The position numbers and the translations under genes were made by a program. Source: Pseudomonadota bacterium (GTDB lineage: Bacteria > Pseudomonadota > Gammaproteobacteria > Burkholderiales > Eutrophovitaceae). Taken from it: a stretch of 64,000 nucleotides of DNA. This document shows, one piece after another, positions 19,377 through 30,854 of this stretch (its first letter is position 1; each line of letters begins with the position of its first letter). The notes under the pieces are model-generated. The model had not been told where the DNA came from. It did no database searches and saw only the letters and a program-made list of their open reading frames with translations. The stretch lies in assembly GCA_027624715.1 (NCBI GenBank), contig JAQBTV010000005.1, positions 61,635 through 125,634 on the forward strand. The letters are read 5' to 3'.

Positions 19377-19545
19377 CTTAAATCCTCAGATAGTGCCTAT
19401 CAAAATCATATGTAACGCCTAAACCTTAAGTCCTAACAAACAAGTAACCTCTCACTCATGCAACATTGAAACAAATAAAAACTTAGATATGACATTATTC
19501 ACAAATCACGATTATAGTTGATTTCATCCAACCAATACGTACGCT

Positions 19546-21120
19546 ATGGCTATTCGGCCTGACTCTCATCGCAGTCCTATCTACGGAGACAACGTAGTCG
19601 CAACTTCTCAACCACTCGCTGCCCAGGTGGGACTCACAATACTTAATAGGGGCGGCAACGCGGTTGACGCAGCCATTTCAACAGCCATCACACTCACAGT
19701 CGTTGAACCTACAATGAACGGTATTGGCTCAGATGCTTTTTGCATTGTATGGGATGGGACCAAGTTACATGGTCTCAATGCCTCTGGTAGATACCCAAAA
19801 GGATGGAGCCTCAATGACTTTAAACAAGATCAACCCATGCCCAGCGCTGGTTGGAGATCGGTTACTGTACCCGGGGCGGTCTCAGCGTGGGTCGAACTAT
19901 CACGTCGCTTCGGACGCATGAAATTTGAGGAATTATTCGAGCCGGCCATTCGCTATGCCACCGAAGGTTTTTTAGTCTCAGGCATCATTGCGGACCAATG
20001 GCACAAACAACTCAATCGCTTCAATAGATTTTCAGAATTTAATCGTATCTTCACGAATCAAGGAAAAGCTCCTCATGCTGGTGATCGATTTTATCTTCCT
20101 GACCATGCAGACTCCTTAGGAAGGATAGCGGCCACGCATGGGGAAGACTTTTACGGCGGAGAATTAGCACATCGCATGGTTGAGGATTCAAAAAAAAACC
20201 ACGGAAAATTAAGTCTCACAGACCTTCATGAACATAGGCCACAGTGGGTCGCCCCAATTTCTATGAATCACCTGGGTCTTGAACTTCACGAAATTCCACC
20301 TAGCGGGCAAGGTATTGCGACCCTAATCGCCTTGGGCATTCTTAATCAACTCGACAGCGGCCTGATAAAAAAATCAAATTTAATAACGCTCCATATAGAG
20401 ATCGAAGCAATGAAAATTGCTCTTCATAAAGTGTATTCACAGGTCAGTGATCCCCTGCATATGCATGTAACAGTTGATGACTTGTTATCTGAGGATCTAC
20501 ATCGGGCGCTTGCCTCTACCATCTCCACTAAAAAGGCTCTTAAACTCGAGACCCGTCAACCAATCACGTCGGACACCGTCTACCTGACTACTGCAGATTC
20601 GAACGGCATGATGGTTTCATTCATACAATCTAACTATATGGGCTTTGGCTCTGGAGTCGTTGTCCCTAACACTGGTATTAGCCTACAAAATAGAGCTGCT
20701 GGTTTTACGACTCAGCGATATCATCCCAATTGCGTGGATGGAAATAAGTTCCCCTTTCACACGATCATTCCAGGTTTTATCAAAAAAAATGAACAGCCCT
20801 TATCGAGTTTTGGCGTAATGGGCGGAGACATGCAGGCACAAGGACATCTTCAGCTATTTCGTTCCCTCGCAAAGCACTCTTTAAACCCTCAAGCTATTGT
20901 GAATGCTCCGCGTTGGAAGTTAAATAAAGACGGCGCACTTTTAGTTGAGGAGACTTTTGGGGCAGATATACTGAACGGTCTCAAATCTCTTGGTCATGAG
21001 ATACTACAGATGCCCTATGGCACTTATGATTTTGGAGCCGCACAAATGATCATAAAAGGGACGCATGGCTATGCTGCCGGCTCGGAGCCAAGAAGAGATG
21101 GACAAGCAGTTACATTTTGA
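19546..21120 (+). CDS. Gamma-glutamyltransferase family protein
   Basis: 524 residues. The N-terminal half has GGNAVDAAISTAITLTVVEP and NGIGSDAFCIVWDG, typical of Ntn-hydrolase GGTs. The autoprocessing nucleophile is the Thr in TSDTVYLTTAD (T344), followed by SFIQSNYMGFGSGVVVP. The pattern fits the YwrD-like branch more than periplasmic E. coli Ggt, and no signal peptide is visible, so it is probably cytoplasmic. It could hydrolyse glutathione-type bonds or act on a gamma-glutamylated intermediate. It converges on a ThDP enzyme gene 6 bases away. Confidence 0.9.
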   Translation: MAIRPDSHRSPIYGDNVVATSQPLAAQVGLTILNRGGNAVDAAISTAITLTVVEPTMNGIGSDAFCIVWDGTKLHGLNASGRYPKGWSLNDFKQDQPMPSAGWRSVTVPGAVSAWVELSRRFGRMKFEELFEPAIRYATEGFLVSGIIADQWHKQLNRFNRFSEFNRIFTNQGKAPHAGDRFYLPDHADSLGRIAATHGEDFYGGELAHRMVEDSKKNHGKLSLTDLHEHRPQWVAPISMNHLGLELHEIPPSGQGIATLIALGILNQLDSGLIKKSNLITLHIEIEAMKIALHKVYSQVSDPLHMHVTVDDLLSEDLHRALASTISTKKALKLETRQPITSDTVYLTTADSNGMMVSFIQSNYMGFGSGVVVPNTGISLQNRAAGFTTQRYHPNCVDGNKFPFHTIIPGFIKKNEQPLSSFGVMGGDMQAQGHLQLFRSLAKHSLNPQAIVNAPRWKLNKDGALLVEETFGADILNGLKSLGHEILQMPYGTYDFGAAQMIIKGTHGYAAGSEPRRDGQAVTF

Positions 21121-21126
21121 GCGTAA

Positions 21127-22803
21127 TTAGCCCTGTTTAGATAATGCATTTTCACGGATCGCCGTTAATGTTGTCCGCGTTGTAATTGCCTCTGGATCAA
21201 CCTTAATGTGAATCAGACTGGCCACAGTCTGTCCAAGGCAGCGTTCAAACACCCCCCTAATTTCTTTCGTCGTATTTATCGTTTCAGCATAGAGGCCATA
21301 GGCTCTAGCAAGGGCTGCGAAATCTGGATTTTTCAAGTCTGTCCCATACACATGCTCGGGATAATCTCGCTCTTGGTGCATGCGAATCGTGCCATACATT
21401 CCATTATCAAAAACGATAAAAAGAATTTTAAGATTATATTGAATGGCTGTCGATATCTCCTGGCCGTTCATTAAGAAACATCCATCTCCAGAGACACTCA
21501 CAACCAACTTATTCCGAAACGCGATTTTCGCGGCAATACCCGAAGGAACTCCATAGCCCATCGCACCGTTTGTTGGTGCGACTTGGGTCCTATATCCGGC
21601 GTATTGCCAATGCCGATGAATCCAACCACTAAAGTTCCCCGCCCCATTGGTAATTACTGCATCTGTAGGTAACAAATCTCTCAAAACTACCATCACTTGC
21701 CCTAGATCCACGTGACCCGGAGATGATTGAGGGATAAGATTCGTCAGGTAATTGTCATGACCGCCTTTTAGCCAAGTCTTCCAGTTTGGCTCTAAAACTG
21801 GCATCGATACTAACGCATCAACAGCCTCTTCAATATCTGAATTAATCAGTACTGATCCTTGAAAAACTCGCCCAAGCTCTTCTAAACCAGGATGTATATG
21901 AATGAGCTTTTGTTTGGGTGTCGGAGCCTCCACAAGCGTATATCCGCTGGTTGTCATCTCTCCTAATCGCGCCCCCAGAACTAAGAGTAGATCTGACGCC
22001 TTAACCATGTCGGCTAAATGTGGATTAATACCAATACCGATATCACCCACGTAATTGGAATGCCGATTATCGAATAAATCTTGCCTTCGAAACGAACATC
22101 CGACCGGTAAATGATTGTTTTCGGCAAAGGTCTTTACTAACTCACACGCACGCGCTGACCACCCACTCCCGCCCAAAATTACAAGCGGTTTTTTGCTCTT
22201 TTCAAATAGCGCTTGCACCTCTTTAATACTTTTTCCAGTAGGACGATTCTTAGCAAAAGTGACCTTCTGCGCATCCATCACATCTACTGAATCAATGAGC
22301 ATATCCTCAGGCAGAGCTAACACTACAGGACCGGGTCTCCCCGAACAGGCCATTTGGAACGCACGCGCAACGTACTCAGGAATACGTTCGGCTCGATCAA
22401 TTTGCGCAACCCATTTGCTCATCTGACCGAACATTCGACGATAATCTATCTCCTGAAAGGCTTCCCTATCAACCATGTCGCCACCAACTTGCCCAATAAA
22501 TAAAATCATCGGGGTGGAATCCTGAAATGCCGTGTGCACGCCAATACTGGCGTTCGTCGCTCCTGGCCCTCTTGTGACAAAACAAATACCGGGTTTCCCC
22601 GTCGCCTTACCATACGCCTCTGCCATGAACGCAGCACCACCGTCTTGCCTTGCAACATACAGAGTAATTTCATTCCGTTTGAGATATAAAGCGTCAAGAA
22701 CTGCTAAATAGCTCTCACCGGGCACACAAAATGCATCAGTAACACCCTGGTGGATGAGTTGATCCACAAGCACTTGCCCACCACTTCTCAAATTTTTATC
22801 CAC
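21127..22803 (-). CDS. Thiamine-diphosphate enzyme, acetolactate-synthase-like
   Basis: 558 residues with the three ThDP-enzyme domains. The N-terminal Pyr domain has RQDGGAAFMAEAYGKATGKPG. The C-terminal PP domain has the cofactor motif GDGCFLMNGQEISTAIQYNLKILFIVFDN (GDG to N, about 465-495). In acetolactate synthase the N-terminal catalytic residue is Glu in RHEQGA; here the aligned residue is D54 (codon GAC). That is unusual and may alter activity or mark a different reaction. No small regulatory subunit gene is adjacent, so I do not call it ilvB. Its promoter lies just upstream of a bidirectional-looking terminator. Confidence 0.82.
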   Translation of the reverse strand: MDKNLRSGGQVLVDQLIHQGVTDAFCVPGESYLAVLDALYLKRNEITLYVARQDGGAAFMAEAYGKATGKPGICFVTRGPGATNASIGVHTAFQDSTPMILFIGQVGGDMVDREAFQEIDYRRMFGQMSKWVAQIDRAERIPEYVARAFQMACSGRPGPVVLALPEDMLIDSVDVMDAQKVTFAKNRPTGKSIKEVQALFEKSKKPLVILGGSGWSARACELVKTFAENNHLPVGCSFRRQDLFDNRHSNYVGDIGIGINPHLADMVKASDLLLVLGARLGEMTTSGYTLVEAPTPKQKLIHIHPGLEELGRVFQGSVLINSDIEEAVDALVSMPVLEPNWKTWLKGGHDNYLTNLIPQSSPGHVDLGQVMVVLRDLLPTDAVITNGAGNFSGWIHRHWQYAGYRTQVAPTNGAMGYGVPSGIAAKIAFRNKLVVSVSGDGCFLMNGQEISTAIQYNLKILFIVFDNGMYGTIRMHQERDYPEHVYGTDLKNPDFAALARAYGLYAETINTTKEIRGVFERCLGQTVASLIHIKVDPEAITTRTTLTAIRENALSKQG

Positions 22804-22843
22804 GCATGACTCTCCGTAATTGAGCTATTTGGTTTAATGTACC

Positions 22844-22874
22844 AAAAAAAAACCCGCCATCTAGCGGGTTTTTT
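22844..22874 (-). terminator. Rho-independent terminator after pnp
   Basis: Stem CCCGC (22853-22857) pairs with GCGGG (22864-22868), extended by A/T pairs, with loop CATCTA. Long A and T runs flank both sides, so it can work on both strands. It lies 15 bases after the pnp stop on the minus strand and ends the rimP-to-pnp operon. Confidence 0.85.
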
Positions 22875-22888
22875 CAACTGTCAATGAT

Positions 22889-24988
22889 TTACTCAGACTC
22901 TTGAGCAGCCACAGCTGCTTTCATGCTTAGTCTTAATCGACCTTTATCGTCCGCCTCAAGCACCTTAACACGGACTTGTTGGCCCTCTTTAAGATAATCG
23001 GAGACAGCGTTGACACGCTCCTCTGCAATCTGAGAAATATGAAGCAAGCCATCTCGTCCTGGCAACACGCTAACAATTGCACCAAAATCAAGCAGTTTAA
23101 GAACTTCACCCTGATAGATTTGACCGACCTCAACATCTGCGGTTAATTCCTCTATTTTCTTACGTGCCGCCTCACCTCCTGCTGCTGATACACAAGCAAT
23201 CGTCACAGAACCATCATCTTGAATATCTATAGTCGTCCCAGTCTCTTCCGTAATCGCACGAATGACTGCCCCTCCCTTACCGATCACATCCCGAATTTTT
23301 TCGGGCTTAATTTTTAACTGGATCATTCGAGGTGCATAAGTAGACAATTCTTCTCTTGAATCGCCAATTGCCTCCTTCATTTTTTCCAAGATGTGCATAC
23401 GAGCATCTTTCGCTTGCTGTAACGCAATTTGCATGATCTCTTTAGTAATGCCTTGGATTTTGATATCCATTTGAAGGGCTGTAATCCCGGTTTCTGATCC
23501 CGCCACTTTAAAGTCCATATCTCCAAGATGATCTTCATCACCTAGAATGTCGGTCAGCACAGCGAATCGACCACCGTCCTTGATCAAACCCATCGCAATT
23601 CCGGCAACATGTGCCTTAAGAGGTACGCCAGCATCCATTAATGCTAGACATCCACCACACACAGAGGCCATGGAGCTAGAGCCATTCGATTCAGTAATTT
23701 CTGAAACCAGGCGGAGTGAATAGCCAAATTCTTCCTTAGAAGGTAACACTGCTAGGAGGGCTCGTTTTGCAAGACGTCCATGACCAATTTCTCGCCGCTT
23801 TGGTACACCGAACCGACCAACTTCACCAGTTGCGTAAGGCGGCATATTGTAATGAAGCATAAAATGGTCTCGATACTCACCCTCTAACGCGTCAATGATT
23901 TGCTCGTCACGAGCAGTTCCTAAGGTAGCCACCACTAGAGCTTGCGTTTCACCTCTTGTGAATAACGCCGAACCGTGAGTTCGTGGAAAGACCCCTGTAC
24001 GGATATATATAGGCCTGACTGTTCGCGTATCTCTCCCGTCTATTCTAGGCTCTCCAGCAAGAATCTGACCACGCACAATGTCTTTCTCCAAATATTTAAG
24101 TTGGTCGTGAACAGTCCCTTTATCGTATGCATCCTCAGCATCACCACAAAGTGTATTAATGACTAAATCAGAGATTGCCGCAATTTTCTGAGACCTCTCT
24201 TGTTTTTCCTTGATTGCATATGCATCTCGTAAACCTGTTTCCGCAAATTCTTTAACGCGAGCTGCAAGTACCGCATCTTTCTCTGGCGCCTTCCAATCCC
24301 AAAGGGGGTTTCCTGCCTCATCAGCCAAATCATTAATCATGCTAATCACGGCTTGCATCTGCTCATGACCATGAACGACGGCTCCTAACATGACGTTTTC
24401 AGGCAGCTGCTCCGCTTCTGATTCCACCATCAAAACGGCTTGCTGAGTACCCGCCACGACGAGATTCAATTGACTCTCTTTTAGTTGGCTTGCAGAAGGG
24501 TTAATCACGTATTCGCCGTTGATATATCCAACACGCGCTCCACCAATTGGGCCATCAAATGGAATCCCCGATATCGACAAAGCCGCTGACGCACCAATCA
24601 GCGCTGGAATGTCAGCATCAATTTCTGGGTCAGACGACATCACTGTCGCTATCACCTGAACTTCGTTTAAAAACCCCTCTGGAAATAATGGTCGTATCGG
24701 ACGATCTATCAAGCGACTGGTGAGAGTTTCTTTTTCCGAAGGACGCCCTTCACGCTTGAAAAAGCCACCAGGGATCTTACCCGCGGCATATGTCTTCTCC
24801 GCATAATCGACCGTTAAAGGAAAGAAATCCTGTCCTGGCTTCGCTTCTTTTTTACCAACAACACTCACCATAACCACTGTGTCGCCTAAAGAGACCAGCA
24901 CCGCGCCAGAAGCTTGCCTCGCAATTTCACCAGTTTCTATCGTAAGTTGGTGTTCACCATACTGAATTGTTTTTTTCGTAGCTTTCAA
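22889..24988 (-). CDS. pnp: Polyribonucleotide nucleotidyltransferase
   Basis: 699 residues from a TTG at 24988 with GAGG eight bases upstream. The longer frame to 25030 starts inside a terminator hairpin and is rejected. Two RNase PH domains are clear ([43 protein letters not shown]), then a KH domain ([25 protein letters not shown]) and an S1 domain ([34 protein letters not shown]). It degrades RNA phosphorolytically from the 3' end and is part of the degradosome in many bacteria. It is the last gene of the operon after rpsO. Confidence 0.97.
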   Translation of the reverse strand: MKATKKTIQYGEHQLTIETGEIARQASGAVLVSLGDTVVMVSVVGKKEAKPGQDFFPLTVDYAEKTYAAGKIPGGFFKREGRPSEKETLTSRLIDRPIRPLFPEGFLNEVQVIATVMSSDPEIDADIPALIGASAALSISGIPFDGPIGGARVGYINGEYVINPSASQLKESQLNLVVAGTQQAVLMVESEAEQLPENVMLGAVVHGHEQMQAVISMINDLADEAGNPLWDWKAPEKDAVLAARVKEFAETGLRDAYAIKEKQERSQKIAAISDLVINTLCGDAEDAYDKGTVHDQLKYLEKDIVRGQILAGEPRIDGRDTRTVRPIYIRTGVFPRTHGSALFTRGETQALVVATLGTARDEQIIDALEGEYRDHFMLHYNMPPYATGEVGRFGVPKRREIGHGRLAKRALLAVLPSKEEFGYSLRLVSEITESNGSSSMASVCGGCLALMDAGVPLKAHVAGIAMGLIKDGGRFAVLTDILGDEDHLGDMDFKVAGSETGITALQMDIKIQGITKEIMQIALQQAKDARMHILEKMKEAIGDSREELSTYAPRMIQLKIKPEKIRDVIGKGGAVIRAITEETGTTIDIQDDGSVTIACVSAAGGEAARKKIEELTADVEVGQIYQGEVLKLLDFGAIVSVLPGRDGLLHISQIAEERVNAVSDYLKEGQQVRVKVLEADDKGRLRLSMKAAVAAQESE

Positions 24989-25000
24989 AATCGTAACCTC

Positions 25001-25028
25001 AAAAAAATTGGCGCGGACAACCCGCGCC
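25001..25028 (-). terminator. Intercistronic terminator between rpsO and pnp
   Basis: On the minus strand GGCGCGG-GTTGT-CCGCGCC is followed by AA and seven T's. The stem is GC-only and perfect. It stands between the rpsO stop (25104) and the pnp TTG (24988), leaving only 12 bases to the pnp start. Read-through would be needed for full-operon pnp expression, as in E. coli rpsO-pnp. Confidence 0.85.
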
Positions 25029-25103
25029 ATATAAATTAATTAATTCTCAAGTTTATCAAATTGAATTGACTCTGGTTTCCTAAGATATTCACCACTAACT
25101 ATC

Positions 25104-25373
25104 TTACTTTCTCAAGCCAAGGCTTTCAATCACCTCGCGGTAACGATCAATATGATTACGTTTTACATAGTCCAGCATCTTACGACGACGACTGACCATT
25201 TTTAGGAGTCCTCGTCGTGAGTGGTTATCCTTCGCATTGACCTTAAAGTGCTCGCTCAAGTAATTGATTCTTTGCGTCAGCAAAGCGATTTGCACCTCAG
25301 GAGAACCCGTGTCCCCTTTCGCCTTCTGATAGTCACCTACAGTTTTAGCTTTATCAGCAGCAGTTATCGACAT
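25104..25373 (-). CDS. rpsO: 30S ribosomal protein S15
   Basis: 89 residues, exact family length. Conserved stretches include [33 protein letters not shown] and the C-terminal [17 protein letters not shown]15 binds 16S rRNA early in assembly. It lies between truB and pnp, the usual order, and is separated from pnp by a terminator hairpin. Confidence 0.98.
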   Translation of the reverse strand: MSITAADKAKTVGDYQKAKGDTGSPEVQIALLTQRINYLSEHFKVNAKDNHSRRGLLKMVSRRRKMLDYVKRNHIDRYREVIESLGLRK

Positions 25374-25426
25374 TAATACTTTTCCTAACGGTCAAAAAAG
25401 CGCACAGTATACAGCATAAACCATAA

Positions 25427-26353
25427 TTAGTTAACAATCTCGATATTACGACTAGTCTCGATAAACTCTTGCGACATCAGACGTTTAGGTTTAAGTAAAC
25501 CCGTATCCGTTAAAGCACCAAGCCCAACAAAAATTCCGTCATGTGTGTATACCGAAACTGCCCCAGCTGCCATTACTGTAGCTGAGACCTCTGTCTCAAC
25601 CCCATTCGTAAATCGCCGCTCATTATTTTGTATTAGCGACAATCGAGCTAAATGAGCTAGTGAGAAGTCTATGTTTCTCAGAAACTTAGCCCTAGAAGTC
25701 AACTCGACTTCTTCAATTTGTAACAGAGTAACACTCTCGGAAACCGAGACCTCACCCAGACCTGTACGCCTTAAAGAGGTTAAATAACCATCCGTTCCTA
25801 AACTAGCTGCGATATCCTCAGCAAGAACCCTAATGTACGTGCCTTTAGAGCAAGTGACAGAGAGATTCAATACATTATCGGCCTTCTTAACAATGGATAA
25901 TGAGTGAATCGTGATCTGCCGCTTGGCACGATAAATCGTTTTCCCTTGACGAGCCAACTTATAAAGTGGTTTTCCGTCGACCTTTATCGCGCTGTACATG
26001 GGCGGGATCTGCTCTCCATTACCAGTGAATGCTTTAACAACAGCGTCTAGTCCAGCCTTGTCAATCGCTACAAACCCAGTCTGTGACAACTCGCCCTCAG
26101 CATCACCTGTCGTACTGCGATACCCAAGCTTTACGGTTGATTCATAGGATTTACTTGCATCACTAAAGAAGCTGATGAACTTAGTTGCCTCTCCAATGCA
26201 AACTGGAAGCAAACCTGAAGCTAGCGGATCAAGCGTACCTGCATACCCAGCTTTTGCGTTAGCGAATAGCCGCCTTACCTTTTGCAACGCATGATTGGAG
26301 GACATGCCGCTGGGCTTATCTAGAAATAAAATTCCATTGTAACTATGCGGCAT
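25427..26353 (-). CDS. truB: tRNA pseudouridine(55) synthase
   Basis: 308 residues. The catalytic block is GYAGTLDPLASGLLPVCIGEATKF with the active Asp in TLDPLA (about residue 42). KPSGMSSNHALQKVRR near the start and a PUA-like C-terminal part are typical. It forms Psi55 in the T-loop of tRNAs. It follows rbfA in the rimP-nusA-infB-rbfA-truB-rpsO-pnp operon. Confidence 0.97.
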   Translation of the reverse strand: MPHSYNGILFLDKPSGMSSNHALQKVRRLFANAKAGYAGTLDPLASGLLPVCIGEATKFISFFSDASKSYESTVKLGYRSTTGDAEGELSQTGFVAIDKAGLDAVVKAFTGNGEQIPPMYSAIKVDGKPLYKLARQGKTIYRAKRQITIHSLSIVKKADNVLNLSVTCSKGTYIRVLAEDIAASLGTDGYLTSLRRTGLGEVSVSESVTLLQIEEVELTSRAKFLRNIDFSLAHLARLSLIQNNERRFTNGVETEVSATVMAAGAVSVYTHDGIFVGLGALTDTGLLKPKRLMSQEFIETSRNIEIVN

Positions 26354-26393
26354 ACCTTAACCCCCTAAACAACAAATAGGATGCTCTCGTACT

Positions 26394-26747
26394 CTAGATT
26401 TTTTCGTTTGCTTCCGAAAGAAGCCGACTGATACGATCGCCCTGCTCAAGGGTGTCGTCATATTTGAAAGCGATATGTGGTGCCACTCTCATATTCAAGT
26501 TTTTAGCGATGTGTGTGCGCACAAAACCTTGTGCCTTATTAAGAATATCCTCAACTGTCGCCTTATCGTAATCTTCACCTAACCGTGTGAAGTAAACTCT
26601 GGCGAAAGAGCTATCTGGGCTAACGTCAACATCCGTGATGGTTATTTGCCCTACACGATGGTCTCTGATTTTAGATCGAACCAATTCTGAGATCTCGCGG
26701 AGCAAATAATCTCTAAGTCGTCCCGATCTTTGTGTGCTTTTAACCAA
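26394..26747 (-). CDS. rbfA: Ribosome-binding factor A
   Basis: 117 residues with the KH-like fold signature: TQRSGRLRDYLLREISELVR at the start, ITDVDVSPDSSFARVYFT, and the AxN-like segment RTHIAKNLNMRVAPHIAFKYDDTLEQGDRI. RbfA helps mature the 5' end of 16S rRNA during cold growth and 30S assembly. It lies 22 bases after infB and 40 bases before truB on the same strand. Confidence 0.96.
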   Translation of the reverse strand: MVKSTQRSGRLRDYLLREISELVRSKIRDHRVGQITITDVDVSPDSSFARVYFTRLGEDYDKATVEDILNKAQGFVRTHIAKNLNMRVAPHIAFKYDDTLEQGDRISRLLSEANEKI

Positions 26748-26769
26748 GAGAAATCATCAAAAGAATACG

Positions 26770-29331
26770 TTACAACGAGCGGGCAATTTCTACAACTTCA
26801 AATATTTCGAGTTGGTCGCCTTCATTGATGTCTGCAAAGTTCTTAAGGGATAGTCCACATTCAAACCCGGATTTCACTTCCCTAACATCATCCTTAAATC
26901 GCTTAAGGGTATCCAATTCGCCTTCATAAATCACAACATTGTCTCTAAGCAATCTCACTAGAGAGCCGCGTTTGACTAAACCTTCAAGCACATAACAGCC
27001 CGCTACAGCGCCAACTTTAGAAATTCTAAATACTTGTCGGATTTCAACTAATCCGAGTGTTTCTTCTTTTCTGTCAGGTGAAAGTAGACCACTTAGGGCC
27101 GCTTTCACCTCATCAACCGCATCATAAATAATGTTGTAGTAACGTACATCGATACCATGCGTTTGAATCAACTTTCTTGCCGTGGCATCTGCACGGGCAT
27201 TAAAGCCAATAATGACTGCGTTTGAGGCTAAAGCAAGGTTAATATCTGAATCATTAATACCACCAACACCCGAGTGCACAATATTGACCTGAACCTCTTC
27301 AGTTGATAAACGCGTCAATGCATGAGCCAATGCCTCACTTGAGCCCTGAACATCAGCCTTGATGATGAGCGCTAAAGACCTAATTGCGCCCGCTTTAAGC
27401 TGATCAAACATGTTGTCCAACTTAGCGGCCTGCTGCTTGGCAAGCTTGACCTCTCGGAATTTACCTTGACGGAATAGCGCAATTTCCCTAGCCTTTTTCT
27501 CGTCAAGCAGTACGATAATTTCTTCTCCTGCTGCGGGCACATCTGATAGACCCTGAACTTCGACTGGAATTGAGGGGCCAGCTGATTCAATAGATAAGCC
27601 ATTTTCATCGGCCATGGCTCGAACTCGACCAAACACTGCACCAGCTAATAGAATGTCTCCCCTGCTTAGCGTACCTTCACGCACTAAAATTGACGCAACC
27701 GGACCTCGGCCCTTATCCAATCGTGATTCAATGACTATACCCCTTGCTGCAGTTTTAACTGGCGCCTTCAAATCAAGCATCTCAGCTTGTAAAAGAATGG
27801 CGTCTAATAGCGCTTCAATTCCTTCACCAGTTTTGGCCGAGACGTTTACGAACATCGTGTCTCCACCCCAATCTTCCGGCACTACTTCATGTTGACTCAA
27901 TTCTTGTTTGATACGCTCTGGACTCGCTTCAGCTTTATCAATCTTATTCACCGCCACAACAATGGGCGTATTGCCCGCTTTAGCGTGATTTACTGCCTCA
28001 ATTGTTTGCGGCATAACACCATCGTCCGAGGCAACCACAAGTACCACAATATCGGTTGCCTTAGCTCCTCGAGCACGCATTGCGGTAAACGCCTCGTGAC
28101 CCGGAGTATCTAAAAAGGTAACCATCCCTTTTTGCGTATTGACGTGATACGCGCCGATGTGCTGCGTAATACCGCCCGCCTCGCCACTGGCCACTCTGGT
28201 CGTTCTGATGTAATCCAGGAGCGAGGTTTTGCCATGGTCGACATGTCCCATTACTGTAACCACTGGCGCTCTTGGCTCACGCGGCACGTGCTGATCTGCG
28301 CTTTCAACTAGGAATGCTTGCGGGTCATCAGTTTTTGCTAACTTCCCGATATGACCCATCTCATCAACGACGATCATCGCAGTTTCTTGATCAATCACCT
28401 GATTGATCGTAACCATTTGCCCCAGCCTCATGAACACTTTGATGACTTCAGCTGCTTTTACAGACATTTTATGAGCAAGCTCAGATAAGGAAATTGTTTC
28501 TGGAACAAGCACCTCACGCACAACAACCTCTTGCGGTCCTGCTGCAGTGTTGTCTGACCACTGACCTTTTCGATTTCTATTTCTGCCAGAGTTTCTCCAA
28601 CCCTCGCGTCCACCTGATCCCGAAAAACCACCCAGGGTCTTGATCCCGCGTTTTTTACTCTCCGCTTCAAAACGCTCCTGATTTGCTTTTTTCTTAAGCG
28701 CTTTTTTGGCTTCGTCTTTCGTGATTGGGCTATGCAGCGTTCCCTCTGGAGGTTTAGCTACCTCTGCCGTTTTTTTGCTTATTACCCCAGCTGCTTTAGC
28801 ACCGATCGGCTCATGCGCAGTGGTCTCTTTCTTCTCATGCCGACGTTTCTTGTCTTTTTCCTTCTGAATGATTTCAGCAGCTTGAATGGCTCTTAGGTCA
28901 GCCTGACGCTTAGTCTCCTCTTCATACTTAAGAGTTGTCTCGACAGACAACACTTGACCACTTGACACCACATCAGCTGCACTTCCATCAATCTTTACGT
29001 TAACATCAGGCTCAACATTAGCCTCAACCTCAGGTTTTTTGACGATAACGCGCTTCTTGCGCACTTCAACTTGAATCGTACGTGACCGACCAGCACCATC
29101 AGACTTTTTAATTTGAGTTGTTTCCAGTCGCTTTAACGTGATTTTAGGTCTCGGCTTTTCATCCCCGTGCGCCTGTTTCAAAAAATTGAGTAATGTGCGC
29201 TTATCAGTTTCCGTAAGATTAGTCTCTTCGACTAAATCTTTTTTTATACCAGCTGCCACCAACTGTTCCAGCAAACGCCCAACAGGAAGTTTAAGTTCTA
29301 TCGCAAACTCTTTAACATTCACATTTGCCAT
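26770..29331 (-). CDS. infB: Translation initiation factor IF-2
   Basis: 853 residues. Order: IF2_N domain ([24 protein letters not shown]), a long lysine-rich linker (about 90-260), a second IF2_N-like segment ([19 protein letters not shown]), then the GTPase domain with G1 GHVDHGKTS near residue 361, G3 DTPGHEAF and G4 NKID. Domains II to IV follow, ending in the fMet-tRNA-binding region. It delivers initiator tRNA to the 30S subunit. It follows nusA by 22 bases. The first gene of the pathway, initiator tRNA, is encoded further upstream in this window. Confidence 0.98.
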   Translation of the reverse strand: MANVNVKEFAIELKLPVGRLLEQLVAAGIKKDLVEETNLTETDKRTLLNFLKQAHGDEKPRPKITLKRLETTQIKKSDGAGRSRTIQVEVRKKRVIVKKPEVEANVEPDVNVKIDGSAADVVSSGQVLSVETTLKYEEETKRQADLRAIQAAEIIQKEKDKKRRHEKKETTAHEPIGAKAAGVISKKTAEVAKPPEGTLHSPITKDEAKKALKKKANQERFEAESKKRGIKTLGGFSGSGGREGWRNSGRNRNRKGQWSDNTAAGPQEVVVREVLVPETISLSELAHKMSVKAAEVIKVFMRLGQMVTINQVIDQETAMIVVDEMGHIGKLAKTDDPQAFLVESADQHVPREPRAPVVTVMGHVDHGKTSLLDYIRTTRVASGEAGGITQHIGAYHVNTQKGMVTFLDTPGHEAFTAMRARGAKATDIVVLVVASDDGVMPQTIEAVNHAKAGNTPIVVAVNKIDKAEASPERIKQELSQHEVVPEDWGGDTMFVNVSAKTGEGIEALLDAILLQAEMLDLKAPVKTAARGIVIESRLDKGRGPVASILVREGTLSRGDILLAGAVFGRVRAMADENGLSIESAGPSIPVEVQGLSDVPAAGEEIIVLLDEKKAREIALFRQGKFREVKLAKQQAAKLDNMFDQLKAGAIRSLALIIKADVQGSSEALAHALTRLSTEEVQVNIVHSGVGGINDSDINLALASNAVIIGFNARADATARKLIQTHGIDVRYYNIIYDAVDEVKAALSGLLSPDRKEETLGLVEIRQVFRISKVGAVAGCYVLEGLVKRGSLVRLLRDNVVIYEGELDTLKRFKDDVREVKSGFECGLSLKNFADINEGDQLEIFEVVEIARSL

Positions 29332-29353
29332 TTATTTTTTGCCCTCAAATTCA

Positions 29354-30832
29354 TTAAGACTCAGTGAACCATGGTGCTCTCGCTGCCATAATTAAGTTTT
29401 CAGCCAATTCATCATCAATTTCGATAATCTCTTTGAGATCATCAATCGCCAAATCGGCCAACCCGTCCTGAGACATAATGCCTCCACCGATAAGAGAACG
29501 TGCAAGCTCCTCAGTCATACCTTCCACATTCATTAGGTCACTGGATGCTGTCGTAGCTTGCTCCTCTTTGGCTATTTCTTTGACCAGCAAAGCATTTCTA
29601 GCCCTAGACCTCAACTCCTCGACCGTTCCCTCATCGAATCCTTGGATTTCAAGCAATTCCGACTCGGCCACATATGCGACTTCCTCAAGAGTAGTAAAAC
29701 CCTCTTGAACCAAAATAGCAGCGAGATCTTCATCAACATCAATTTCATCCATGAAATGTTGACGCACTGTCGTCGACTCTTCTTCAACTTTTTGCTGCGA
29801 CTGTTCTTCCGTCAAAATATTCAACGTCCATCCTGTAAGCTCCGAGGCAAGCCGTACATTCTGCCCTCCACGCCCAATGGCCTGGGCAAGATTCTCTTTC
29901 TCGACGACAACGTCCATTGAGTGTTTGTCTTCATCAACCGTGATGCGACTGACTTCAGCCGGGGATAAGGCGTTAACGATAAATGTTGCCGGATCATCTG
30001 ACCAAAGCACGATATCGATACGCTCTCCTGACAGCTCATTTGTCACGGCCTGAACTCGCGACCCACGCATCCCCACGCAGGTGCCCACTGGATCAATACG
30101 TTTATCGTTTGACTTAACAGCAATCTTAGCTCTCGACCCAGGATCCCTTGCGGCTCCAAGGATTTCTACGAATCCCTCTTCTATTTCCGGGACCTCTAGC
30201 TCAAACAAGCTTGAGACAAATTGAGGCATAGTTCGCGATAGAATTAATTGATGGCCTCGCGCCTCTCGATCAACTCGGCTTAGGTAGGTGCGGATCCTAT
30301 CACCAACACGAATATTTTCCCGCGGAATCATTTGCTCTCGCGGGAGTAAAGCCTCCACACGACCCGATTCAATGATCACATTACCTCGCTCCACACGTTT
30401 AACAGTACCTGACACAATGACCTCATCGCGCGCGAGGAAATCATTTAAAATCTGTTCGCGCTCGGCATCCCTGATTTTCTGCATGATGACCTGCTTGGCC
30501 GCTTGCGCACCAATCCGCCCGAACTCAATCGCCTCCAATGGCTCCTCAATAAATTCATGAAGCTGGATAGATGTATCTCGAGTTAACCCTTCTTCAAGGG
30601 TTAACTGGTGATCTGGGAACTCAAGCTCTTCATCTTCAACAATTTCCCATCTTCGAAAACTTTCGTACTCGCCTGTAGTCCGGTCTATCGAAACCCGCAC
30701 ATCAATATCTAATTTATTTTTACGTTTTGTCGCTGAAGCCAGTGCCATCTCTAGAGCTTCAAAAACAATATCCTTTGCGACATTTTTTTCTCTCGCTAGA
30801 GCATCGACCAGCAGTAGCATCTCTCGTTGCAT
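29354..30832 (-). CDS. nusA: Transcription termination/antitermination protein NusA
   Basis: 492 residues. N-terminal RNA polymerase-binding domain, then S1 ([25 protein letters not shown]), two KH domains ([39 protein letters not shown]), and two C-terminal acidic helix-hairpin repeats ([46 protein letters not shown]) as in gamma- and betaproteobacteria. It controls pausing and termination and, in E. coli, feeds back on its own operon. It lies 22 bases after rimP. The terminator-like leader in front of rimP would be a natural target. Confidence 0.98.
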   Translation of the reverse strand: MQREMLLLVDALAREKNVAKDIVFEALEMALASATKRKNKLDIDVRVSIDRTTGEYESFRRWEIVEDEELEFPDHQLTLEEGLTRDTSIQLHEFIEEPLEAIEFGRIGAQAAKQVIMQKIRDAEREQILNDFLARDEVIVSGTVKRVERGNVIIESGRVEALLPREQMIPRENIRVGDRIRTYLSRVDREARGHQLILSRTMPQFVSSLFELEVPEIEEGFVEILGAARDPGSRAKIAVKSNDKRIDPVGTCVGMRGSRVQAVTNELSGERIDIVLWSDDPATFIVNALSPAEVSRITVDEDKHSMDVVVEKENLAQAIGRGGQNVRLASELTGWTLNILTEEQSQQKVEEESTTVRQHFMDEIDVDEDLAAILVQEGFTTLEEVAYVAESELLEIQGFDEGTVEELRSRARNALLVKEIAKEEQATTASSDLMNVEGMTEELARSLIGGGIMSQDGLADLAIDDLKEIIEIDDELAENLIMAARAPWFTES

Positions 30833-30854
30833 GTCCTATACCTTCTTAAATTAG

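Noticed and set aside
24989..25030. ATG at 25030 as the pnp start
   Set aside because: It lies inside a GC-only terminator stem and adds residues without family similarity; the TTG at 24988 has a ribosome site.
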